This document shows, piece after piece, positions 15,789-22,535 of a stretch of 22,535 bases of DNA. The notes below the pieces were generated by a model. That model was given only the letters and a program-made list of their open reading frames with translations, had not been told where the DNA came from and made no database searches. The translations under genes and the position numbers were made by a program. Source of the stretch: CAZFUY01 sp964522445 (GTDB lineage: Bacteria > Pseudomonadota > Gammaproteobacteria > SZUA-229); assembly GCA_964522445.1 (NCBI GenBank), contig CAZFUY010000045.1, forward strand, positions 1-22,535, given 5' to 3'. Position 1 is the stretch's first letter; every line of letters begins with the position of its first letter.

Positions 15789-16607
15789 CTAGGCCTGCAA
15801 TTTCTTACGACGAGCTATTCCAACAAGTCCTACCAGACCTGAACCAAATAACCATAGAGCGGCAGGTACAGGTACAGCTGAAACAGGCGTATAAGTTAAT
15901 TGACCATTAGTAGTCAGTGAGAAGTTACCTAATTGTGAAAGAGTATCGCCGTCCTCTGCCCAACCAGTGTGATTAGTCTGGTTAAAGAAAAAACCAATGT
16001 CACCACCATCAACCATGCCTTCCATGTCATATATAAAATCAACATTGCCCCATAAATTTGCAGGGTTATTGAAATACGCATTATCACCAACAGTTACAAA
16101 TGAAGAACCATCAGTACCACCATCATTATCAGCAATATTTAAACGGCTAGCCATTGAATCATAATAAGCAACCAGAGGACTTATTACGGCAAGAATAGGC
16201 GCTTGAACCAGCAATTGGTCGCCATCAACAGCCGTTGACATTGCACCTGTTGCACCGTTCACGTAACCAGTGTAACTACTGTTCCAGACAACACCACCAA
16301 CACCACCTGTTACCGCAAATTTAAGGCCAGATGTTGCACCTGCAGTCACGCTAGTCCAGTTAGCATCAGCAGACAGATCACGAGTAAAACCTGCAGCATC
16401 GCCTGAAAGATTGTTTACATTATTAATTGGAAGCATATCAGTGAACAATACATCCAGATCAAGTCCGTAAGAAGATTCAGCAGCTGGATTCCATACAGTT
16501 AGAAATAATTCACCACCCTGGCCGTCGAAACCTGAAGCCTGAATAGCTGCATTTGCAGATCCCGAAGCAGCCAGTGCTATTACAGCAACTAAAGTTTTAA
16601 TTTTCAT
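15789..16607 (-). CDS. PEP-CTERM sorting domain protein (272 aa)
   Basis: This is an exported protein with a Sec signal peptide (residues 1-20, ends SGSANA). Its C-terminal exosortase signal is VPVPAALWLFGSGLVGLVGI followed by ARRKK (residues 245-269): a VPxPAA recognition motif, a hydrophobic helix and a basic anchor. In this class an exosortase removes the tail, and the product is released to the surface or the extracellular matrix. No exosortase gene is in the window. The body is rich in G, A, S, N and D with no cysteine, and contains aromatic and acidic patches (WNSSYTGYVNG, DNDGGTDGSS). I recognise no enzymatic domain. The start is well supported by GAGGAA seven bases before ATG. It is the first gene of a leftward unit with the PstS-fold gene, behind a long non-coding leader. 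Confidence 0.92.
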   Translation of the reverse strand: MKIKTLVAVIALAASGSANAAIQASGFDGQGGELFLTVWNPAAESSYGLDLDVLFTDMLPINNVNNLSGDAAGFTRDLSADANWTSVTAGATSGLKFAVTGGVGGVVWNSSYTGYVNGATGAMSTAVDGDQLLVQAPILAVISPLVAYYDSMASRLNIADNDGGTDGSSFVTVGDNAYFNNPANLWGNVDFIYDMEGMVDGGDIGFFFNQTNHTGWAEDGDTLSQLGNFSLTTNGQLTYTPVSAVPVPAALWLFGSGLVGLVGIARRKKLQA

Positions 16608-16966
16608 TTTAATTCCTCAAAATTTTCTTCATTTAAATTAATATCAGTTTTAATATCGAATCACCAACCAGAGCTACGTTATAATCTCTGACTAATATCC
16701 CTAAATGTGCATCCCTGCATAAAACTTCCCTTTTTGTCGAAACAACTAGAGTTTGCCCTTAAGGCGGAAGAGATTTTCAAGGATTTTCATGTCAGATTTG
16801 TTATTGTTAAATTAAATATGTTTTAAACTTTTATGTATGAAACTTTACAGGTAAGATCTTTTTTTATGACACATTCAGAGGAATAACCGATTATTGTCAT
16901 AAATATTTAATGAATGCTTAATTATTAAAACTGAAACACACTCATTCTAAAAATAAATAACATTGA
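16608..16966 (-). promoter_or_regulatory. Long leader/promoter region of the PEP-CTERM gene
   Basis: This is about 360 bp of non-coding DNA upstream of the PEP-CTERM start. It contains a G/C-richer island around 16700-16790 in the minus-strand leader, including CCTTAAGG and TGCAGGGATGCA self-complementary words. It also has a perfect 9-bp inverted repeat, TTTATGACA (16863-16871) with TGTCATAAA (16895-16903), separated by 23 bp. The dyad is a plausible regulator site. The island could be a structured 5' leader, but I found no match to a riboswitch class I know. No promoter boxes can be assigned with confidence. Confidence 0.35.
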
Positions 16967-17126
16967 GAGAGCTTTGCACGAGATACAGATTATAAAAAAA
17001 CTAACCACATTTTTGTCATTCCTGCGTGCTTTTAGCAGGAATCTAGTGACCTTAAAGCTTTAGGGGCACTGGACTCCGGCTCAAAAGCATACCGGGATGA
17101 CGGGATTTATTTCATGCAAAGGTCTC
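16967..17126. mobile_element. MITE-like element (copy 2) with perfect 5-bp flanking repeat
   Basis: The element is 160 bp long. The left end GAGAGCTTTGCACGAGATA and the right end, read inward as GAGACCTTTGCATGAAATA, are terminal inverted repeats matching at 15 of 19 positions. It is flanked by ATTGA on both sides (16962-16966 and 17127-17131), which reads as a 5-bp target duplication. The interior holds the familiar dispersed motif TTTTTGTCATTCCTGC, then GCAGGAATCTAG, then ATGACGGG. No transposase is encoded. The ends recall IS5-type repeats, although a 5-bp duplication is not the usual IS5 size. Confidence 0.6.
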
Positions 17127-17185
17127 ATTGAATTATTTCAGCTTAATAAATAAAAAATATTTTCTAATAAACCAGTGACTTTAAT

Positions 17186-18037
17186 ATGTCTAAAAACTTA
17201 AATTCAATCCTTATTACAGGCTGCTCCACTGGAATCGGCTATTGCGTGGCATTAGGACTTAAACAACGTGGTTATCGCGTTTTTGCCAGTGCTCGAAAAA
17301 TAAAAGATGTAGAAAAATTACAACAGATGGGGCTTGAAAGTATTCAATTAGATCTTGAAGACTCCGACTCTATTAACAATGCAGTAGATAAAATATTAAA
17401 AAAAACAAATGGCCAGCTGGATGCACTATTTAATAACGGCGCATATGGACTGGCAGGTGCGGTAGAAGATCTATCTCGGGATGCATTGCGCGTGCAGTTT
17501 GAAACCAATGTATTTGGCTGGATAGAACTAACCAACCATATTATTCCTGTTATGCGTAAACAGGGGCATGGTCGCATTATTCAAAACAGTTCAGTGCTCG
17601 GCTTTGCCGCCATGCCTTATCGTGGTGCTTATAATGCCAGCAAATTTGCCATTGAAGGTATTACCGATACATTACGACAGGAACTCACGGGTACAAATAT
17701 TCAGATTAGTTTAATTGAGCCGGGGCCCATTATCAGCCAGTTTAGAGCCAATGCATTTAAAGCTTTTGATAAATTTATTGATGCTGAAAACAGCGTGCAT
17801 AAAGAGCAATATAAATCGATGATTAATCGTTTAAATAAAGAAGGCCCGGCTGCACCTTTTACTTTAGGCCCGGAAGCCGTGCTTGAAAAAGTCATTCATG
17901 CTTTAGAATCCAGACAGGCAAAGGTTCGTTATTACGTGACGTTTCCTACTTATTTATTTGCTTATTTAAAGCGTATTTTAAGTTCTAAAATGATGGATCG
18001 AATTTTGATAAAAGCAGGCGGTGGCGGAAAAAGATAA
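17186..18037 (+). CDS. Classical short-chain dehydrogenase/reductase (283 aa)
   Basis: This is an NAD(P)-dependent oxidoreductase with a Rossmann fold, cytoplasmic. The cofactor motif TGCSTGIG is at residues 11-18. An arginine (R37 in ASARK) sits after the second strand, which favours NADPH. The structural motif NNGA is at 83-86 and N108 lies in the helix-4 region. The catalytic set is S136, Y149 and K153 (YNASK), followed by EPGPI at 178-182. The length fits the classical family. The overall pattern resembles the E. coli YbbO-like aldehyde/ketone reductases (recalled), but the substrate cannot be told. There is no strong ribosome site before the ATG. The alternative, that translation starts farther downstream, would lose the cofactor motif. 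It is on the opposite strand to the surface cluster and unlikely to be functionally tied to it. A C-terminal stretch (TFPTYLFAYLKRIL) is hydrophobic and basic and may touch the membrane. Confidence 0.93.
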   Translation: MSKNLNSILITGCSTGIGYCVALGLKQRGYRVFASARKIKDVEKLQQMGLESIQLDLEDSDSINNAVDKILKKTNGQLDALFNNGAYGLAGAVEDLSRDALRVQFETNVFGWIELTNHIIPVMRKQGHGRIIQNSSVLGFAAMPYRGAYNASKFAIEGITDTLRQELTGTNIQISLIEPGPIISQFRANAFKAFDKFIDAENSVHKEQYKSMINRLNKEGPAAPFTLGPEAVLEKVIHALESRQAKVRYYVTFPTYLFAYLKRILSSKMMDRILIKAGGGGKR

Positions 18038-18144
18038 AAAGCCTATGATAATAGAAGTGGTATGCACAAAAAAATCACCTTAAAAAAACACACATCTATT
18101 TACCTGATAGTTACAGGCTAATAGAAACAGGAAAACGTAACACC

Positions 18145-20115
18145 ATGACAGATACTGGCCAGAAAGATTCAAATCAGAATAAGCCAGAAGAACCTGTGAA
18201 TGGTAATTTCAATATTAATGTATCTAATGATCGACTCGCCGTTTATTTAAAAGACCTCTCTCCCCCACGCAATGGAGGCAAAGCCGTAACTATCAAACAG
18301 GTAATGGCTAAATTAAAACAGCAAAGAATCACTTTCGGTATCGATAAGAATAAAATTAAAACCATTCTTTCTTCCTCAACAACAGATGCCTCAAATGAGG
18401 AATTGTGCATTGCAAAAGGCACAGCCTCTATTGATGGTAAGGACGCAGATCTTAGCTGGCATATTTCAGAACGCCACCTGCGAAAAAATTGTGCCGTAAT
18501 TTTACCTGACGAAATTATCGCTACCTATCAGGAAGCAAGCAGAGGCATCCCTGGCAAAACGGTTTATGGAAAAGATATAAGTGTAAACCACGGAGAAAAG
18601 AAGCCGCTATTTATAGGTACAGGTATTAAGACAAACAGGACAGAAATTGGTGATGAATATCAGGCCACTAATCTTGGTCTTGTTACACGCTCACTGGAAG
18701 AACATTCAGAGTGCATTCAGGTTGATAGTTTGCTCCAGATAACCTCTGATAATATGACAGCCTATATGGATATTTATGCACAAAGCGCAAGCGAACAGGA
18801 AATTACCTGTGAAGATATAATGGCTGAACTTTCAAATAAAGGCATTACTTACGGCGTTGATAAAGACATTATTCAATTGTCTTTAAAAAAAGCGCTCAAT
18901 CTATCCAGTGACAAACCTGTTGCCTGTATCGAACAGGTAGCAATAGCCCATGGCACTGAAGCTCAACCAGGTAAAGATGCTTCTCTGATTGTTAGCCAGG
19001 ATCAAAATGTTGTAGGTGCTGAACTCTCTAATGGTTTTATTGATTTTCATGAGCTTGGTTATCCATGGAATGTAAACAAGGGTGACAGAATTGGATATCT
19101 TCTGGATATCAAACCCGCACATGAAGGTATGACTATTACTGGATCAATTATTAAAGTTAAGAAACCAAAAGATATTAAGGTCAAATTTGATGGTGTACAT
19201 AAAGATGATAATGGCCGCTTATTTGCAGATTTAGATGGTGCTTTAATTATAAATAGTAATAGTCTGGCAATTGTTGATTTGTTAGCTGTTAATAGCGACA
19301 TAAATTTTAAAACCGGAAATGTTCACAGCAAAATTCCTGTGCATGTAAAGGGGCATGTTAAACCTGGCTTTATTCTTGAGAGCGATAAAGAAGTTATTAT
19401 TGAACATAATATCGAAGATGCTAGCGTACGATCTGGAAGCAGCATTATGATCAAAGGGGGGATTCGAGGCATGAAAAGCAGAGTTTATTCTCCATCTGAC
19501 ATTAGAGTGGGTTTTGTTGAAAACGCATCAATCTATGTAAATGATAGTCTCACTGTAAATGGCAGCATTATAAATAGCATTGTCGCTTCCAATGGTGCGG
19601 TAATGGTTGGCAATAAAAAAGCTAAGCATAGTATGATTGTAGGAGGCGAGCTAACAGTTGATAAATATCTTGAGGCCTCAGAATTAGGCTCAGAGTCTTA
19701 TTTTAAAACAATAATTCGTCTGGGCATTGCTCAGGAAGAAAGGCGACAGATAATACTAATTGATAAGGAAATGGATGAAATACAAAGTAAGTTTCAGAAA
19801 ATCGAACAGATTGAATATCGACACAAATTAACACCCGTTAAAGACACAAAAGATGTATTGTTCAAATTAGCTATAACCCGAAAAGCTTTACAAGGACAAA
19901 TTGTAACATTAGAAGAAAAGAAAAATAAAATTATTGAACAACTAAAACAATCAGGCACGGCTAAAGCTGTAGTAAAAAAATGCGTTTATCCCGGCGTTAT
20001 TGTATTTATTAATGATCGCTATTATAAAGTCCATAATAAACTTGGAGCAGGAAGCTTCATCTTTGATAAAGATGGAGATAGAGTTGTTTTTATAGCTGAA
20101 TCACAAACAAAATAA
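18145..20115 (+). CDS. FapA/DUF342-family polymerising beta-helix protein (656 aa)
   Basis: This is a DUF342 (FapA-type) protein. Members are cytoplasmic or surface-linked, with a right-handed beta-helix core and a long coiled coil. The known roles are vague (flagellar assembly, signalling, cell-surface functions). Residues of about 345-515 hold the G-rich helix rungs (HVKGHVKPGFILESDKEVII, IMIKGGIRG, LTVNGSII, MIVGGELTV). Residues of about 528-605 form a charged coiled coil. The C-terminal cap (610-650) is CVYPGVIVFINDRYYKV. The N-terminal region appears twice: KQVMAKLKQQRITFGIDKNKI (51-71), then IAKGTASIDGKDADL, is echoed at 224-244 (EDIMAELSNKGITYGVDKDII) by IAHGTEAQPGKDASL. No flagellar genes lie nearby. 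GGAAAA lies about ten bases before ATG. It follows the SDR gene by 107 bp on the same strand, with no clear terminator between. Confidence 0.88.
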   Translation: MTDTGQKDSNQNKPEEPVNGNFNINVSNDRLAVYLKDLSPPRNGGKAVTIKQVMAKLKQQRITFGIDKNKIKTILSSSTTDASNEELCIAKGTASIDGKDADLSWHISERHLRKNCAVILPDEIIATYQEASRGIPGKTVYGKDISVNHGEKKPLFIGTGIKTNRTEIGDEYQATNLGLVTRSLEEHSECIQVDSLLQITSDNMTAYMDIYAQSASEQEITCEDIMAELSNKGITYGVDKDIIQLSLKKALNLSSDKPVACIEQVAIAHGTEAQPGKDASLIVSQDQNVVGAELSNGFIDFHELGYPWNVNKGDRIGYLLDIKPAHEGMTITGSIIKVKKPKDIKVKFDGVHKDDNGRLFADLDGALIINSNSLAIVDLLAVNSDINFKTGNVHSKIPVHVKGHVKPGFILESDKEVIIEHNIEDASVRSGSSIMIKGGIRGMKSRVYSPSDIRVGFVENASIYVNDSLTVNGSIINSIVASNGAVMVGNKKAKHSMIVGGELTVDKYLEASELGSESYFKTIIRLGIAQEERRQIILIDKEMDEIQSKFQKIEQIEYRHKLTPVKDTKDVLFKLAITRKALQGQIVTLEEKKNKIIEQLKQSGTAKAVVKKCVYPGVIVFINDRYYKVHNKLGAGSFIFDKDGDRVVFIAESQTK

Positions 20116-20121
20116 AAAGTT

Positions 20122-20228
20122 CTTTAACCACAGAGGCACACAGAGAAAAATCTTATCTTATTTATTGTGTTTGCGTGTAGCGCAAACACAAAAATCTCTG
20201 TGTGCCTCTGTGCCCTATGTGGTTAAAG
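20122..20228. terminator. Large palindromic repeat serving as bidirectional terminator
   Basis: The outer arms are CTTTAACCAC then AGAGGCACACAGAGA (20122-20146) and their complement at 20195-20209 plus 20219-20228. Complementarity is perfect apart from a 9-base insertion, GTGCCCTAT, in the right arm. Within the loop is a second, perfect 11-bp hairpin, TTGTGTTTGCG with CGCAAACACAA, around TGTAG (20165-20191). The element fills the gap between convergent genes, so it probably ends both transcripts. The outer word TTAACCACAGAGGCACA is a well-known dispersed bacterial intergenic repeat (recalled). Confidence 0.7.
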
Positions 20229-20248
20229 TTCTTGATCTTATGATCATT

Positions 20249-22535
20249 TTAAGCTGCTTCAATTTTTTTATCACTGTGCTTAAAAGTCAGTTGTTCACCA
20301 TCCACATCCACCTCAATCACATCCCCAGATAAAAACTTACCTTCCAGCAATAACTGCGCAAGTGAGTTTTCAAGCGTTTGTTGAATAGCTCGTTTTAAAG
20401 GCCGCGCACCATAAACTGGATCAAAGCCTGCTTCACCCAGTTTATCTAACGCCGCCTCAGATAGATGCAAATCCATATCTTTATCCTGTAAACGCTGACG
20501 CAGGTATCCAATCTGAATTGTTGTAATTGCACGTATCTGTTCTCTGCCTAATGGATGGAACACAACACTTTCATCTACTCGATTAATAAATTCTGGTCTG
20601 AAGTGTTGCCCCACTACTTCCATAACCGCTGATTTCATTCCATCAAAATCTCCTTTTTCTGCAAACTCCTGAATATATTGTGAACCTAAATTTGAGGTCA
20701 TAATAATAACTGTATTTTTGAAATCAACCGTTCGACCCTGACCATCGGTTAAGCGACCATCATCTAAAACCTGCAACAGCACATTAAACACATCAGGGTG
20801 TGCTTTTTCTATTTCATCCAGAAGAATAACGGAATAAGGCTTGCGTCTTACAGCTTCTGTTAAATAACCGCCTTCTTCATAACCTACATAGCCGGGAGGC
20901 GCACCAATTAATCTTGCAACAGAATGTTTTTCCATAAACTCAGACATATCAATACGCACTATGGCTTCTTCAGTATCAAATAAAAACTCTGCTAAAGCTT
21001 TGGTTAATTCTGTTTTACCCACACCGGTTGGACCAAGAAATAAAAACGAACCATTGGGCCGATCAGGATCAGATAAACCCGCACGTGATCGACGAATTGC
21101 ATTGGATATCGCAGTAACAGCTTCATCCTGACCAACAACTCGTTGCGTTAAGCTCTTTTCCATTTGCAATAATTTATCTTTTTCACCTTCCATCATTTTT
21201 GCAACAGGAATACCTGTCCAGAGAGAAACTACTTCAGCAATTTCTTCTTCAGTTACACGATTACGCAGCAATTTCATTTCCTGCATTTCTGCCTGTGCTG
21301 CCATATCTAACTGTTTTTCCAGTTCTGGAATTCGCCCATATTGCAATTCAGACATGCGCGCTAAATCATTTGCACGGCGTGCCGTTTCAAATTCTAATCG
21401 AGCCTGTTCCAGTTGTTCTTTAATACTTGCTGTACCGTGTAGAGCCGCTTTTTCTGAAACCCAGATTTCATCCAGTTCGTTATATTCTTTTTCCAGCTTA
21501 TCAATTTCAGTCTGTAATTTAGATAACCGATCCTGTGATGCTTTATCATCTTCTTTTGTTAAAGCTTCACGCTCAATTTTTAACTGGATCAGGCGACGCT
21601 CTAATCGATCCATTGTTTCTGGCTTGGAATCCATTTCCATACGAATACGACTTGCCGCTTCATCAACTAAATCGATAGCCTTATCGGGTAACTGACGATC
21701 TGTGATATAGCGATGAGAAAGTGTTGCCGCTGATACTATTGCAGGATCGGTAATATCAACACCATGATGCACTTCATAACGCTCTTTTAAACCACGAAGA
21801 ATAGCAATGGTATCTTCAACGCTGGGTTCTTCTACCATTACTTTTTGAAAACGTCGCTCAAGCGCGGCATCTTTTTCAATATATTTTCGATATTCATCCA
21901 GAGTGGTTGCACCCACACAGTGTAATTCACCACGCGCCAGTGCAGGTTTTAACATATTGCCAGCATCCATAGCACCTTCGGCTTTTCCTGCGCCCACCAT
22001 GGTATGTAATTCATCAATGAATAAAATAATTTGTCCTTCCTGTTTAGACAAATCATTGAGCACGGCTTTTAAACGTTCTTCAAATTCACCGCGGAATTTT
22101 GCGCCCGCAATAAGCGAGCCCATATCTAATGATAATAAACGTTTATTTTTTAAACCTTCGGGAACTTCGCCATTCACTATACGCTGTGCAAGTCCTTCAA
22201 CAATGGCTGTTTTACCAACACCGGGTTCACCCATTAATACAGGATTATTTTTAGTTCTACGCTGCAATACCTGAATGGTTCTGCGAATTTCTTCATCTCG
22301 CCCAATAACAGGATCTAATTTTCCCTGCTCTGCACGTTCGGTTAAATCAATGGTATATTTTTCCAGTGCCTGACGTTGGTCTTCTGCATTAGGATCATTA
22401 ACTTTCTGTCCGCCGCGAATTTTTTCTATGGCTTCTTCAAGTTTATTTTTTTCTGCACCAAACTCACGTAATAACTCACCTGTTCTACTTTTATCATCCA
22501 CACAGGCAAGAATAAAAATCTCACTGGATAAGTAA
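20249..22535 (-). CDS. clpB: ATP-dependent disaggregase ClpB (partial, N-terminus beyond the window)
   Basis: This is a Hsp100/AAA+ hexameric chaperone that works with DnaK/DnaJ/GrpE to extract proteins from aggregates after heat stress, in the cytoplasm. The visible 761 residues begin in the Clp N-domain (SSEIFILA) and run to a normal C-terminus. The first AAA module has Walker A GEPGVGKT (bases 22208-22231), Walker B ILFIDELHT and pore/sensor sequences (GAKFRGEFEERL, GATTLDEYRKYIEKD). A coiled-coil M domain follows (about 100 residues with RRLIQLKIEREAL and ELQYGRIPELEKQL). The second module has Walker A GPTGVGKT (21011-21034), pore loop APPGYVGYEEGG, Walker B VILLDEIEKAH and sensor 2 GARPLKRAI. 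The frame is open to the window edge, so the GTG at 22501 is an internal valine. About 100 residues are missing compared with the 857-aa E. coli protein. Heat-shock control is expected but its promoter is outside the window. Confidence 0.98.
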   Translation of the reverse strand, partial: YLSSEIFILACVDDKSRTGELLREFGAEKNKLEEAIEKIRGGQKVNDPNAEDQRQALEKYTIDLTERAEQGKLDPVIGRDEEIRRTIQVLQRRTKNNPVLMGEPGVGKTAIVEGLAQRIVNGEVPEGLKNKRLLSLDMGSLIAGAKFRGEFEERLKAVLNDLSKQEGQIILFIDELHTMVGAGKAEGAMDAGNMLKPALARGELHCVGATTLDEYRKYIEKDAALERRFQKVMVEEPSVEDTIAILRGLKERYEVHHGVDITDPAIVSAATLSHRYITDRQLPDKAIDLVDEAASRIRMEMDSKPETMDRLERRLIQLKIEREALTKEDDKASQDRLSKLQTEIDKLEKEYNELDEIWVSEKAALHGTASIKEQLEQARLEFETARRANDLARMSELQYGRIPELEKQLDMAAQAEMQEMKLLRNRVTEEEIAEVVSLWTGIPVAKMMEGEKDKLLQMEKSLTQRVVGQDEAVTAISNAIRRSRAGLSDPDRPNGSFLFLGPTGVGKTELTKALAEFLFDTEEAIVRIDMSEFMEKHSVARLIGAPPGYVGYEEGGYLTEAVRRKPYSVILLDEIEKAHPDVFNVLLQVLDDGRLTDGQGRTVDFKNTVIIMTSNLGSQYIQEFAEKGDFDGMKSAVMEVVGQHFRPEFINRVDESVVFHPLGREQIRAITTIQIGYLRQRLQDKDMDLHLSEAALDKLGEAGFDPVYGARPLKRAIQQTLENSLAQLLLEGKFLSGDVIEVDVDGEQLTFKHSDKKIEAA

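Noticed and set aside
16620..16800. Cyclic-di-GMP (GEMM) riboswitch in the PEP-CTERM leader
   Set aside because: A GGGCAAAC word is present, but the other conserved segments (GGACGCAAAGCC and the tetraloop receptor) are absent.
22499..22501. GTG as the start of ClpB, giving a 750-aa protein
   Set aside because: The frame stays open to the window edge, and the upstream residues (YLSSEIFILAC) align with the Clp N-domain of E. coli ClpB, so the GTG is an internal valine.

Overview
The window looks like chromosomal DNA of an AT-rich gammaproteobacterium. The best phylogenetic marker is a partial clpB whose protein matches the remembered E. coli ClpB almost motif for motif. Other pointers are a two-partner secretion (TPS) pair, a PEP-CTERM protein and proteobacterial-type intergenic palindromes. 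PEP-CTERM proteins usually go with environmental, exopolysaccharide- or biofilm-forming Gram-negatives. No genus can be named from the sequence alone.

Layout, left to right: (1) 25-402 (+), a decayed 3' gene fragment with two copies of a lipocalin-like W/G-rich module. (2) 480-600, short dispersed repeats. (3) 599-877 (-), a small helical protein of unknown function. (4) 1057-11628 (-), a giant TpsA-type exoprotein (3523 aa) with an N-terminal TPS/haemagglutination-activity domain, a very long beta-helix and a DUF3739-like C-terminus. (5) 11629-12214, a repeat-rich spacer with a MITE-like element. (6) 12215-13846 (-), its TpsB/FhaC-type outer-membrane transporter. (7) 14050-15714 (-), an exported PstS-fold (periplasmic-binding-protein-like) protein ending at a strong terminator. 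(8) 15789-16607 (-), a PEP-CTERM protein. (9) 16608-17185, a long spacer with a second, cleaner MITE-like element. (10) 17186-18037 (+), a classical short-chain dehydrogenase. (11) 18145-20115 (+), a FapA/DUF342-family protein. (12) a large palindromic repeat between convergent genes. (13) 20249-22535 (-), clpB, cut by the right window edge.

The central theme is the cell surface. Five consecutive minus-strand genes (PEP-CTERM protein, PstS-fold protein, TpsB, TpsA, small ORF) all read leftward, and the first four carry export signals. TpsB should secrete TpsA across the outer membrane. The PEP-CTERM protein needs an exosortase encoded elsewhere, because none is visible here. The PstS-fold protein has no ABC-transporter neighbours, so a surface or adhesin-type role is as likely as transport. 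The right-hand genes (SDR, FapA-like, ClpB) look like unrelated, more conserved chromosome.

The observations most worth a second look are the co-oriented TPS/PstS-fold/PEP-CTERM cluster, related GGACACTCTG repeats on both sides of tpsA, two MITE-like elements with shared ends (one with a perfect 5-bp flanking direct repeat, the other splitting tpsB from tpsA), and a duplicated N-terminal region in the FapA-like protein.
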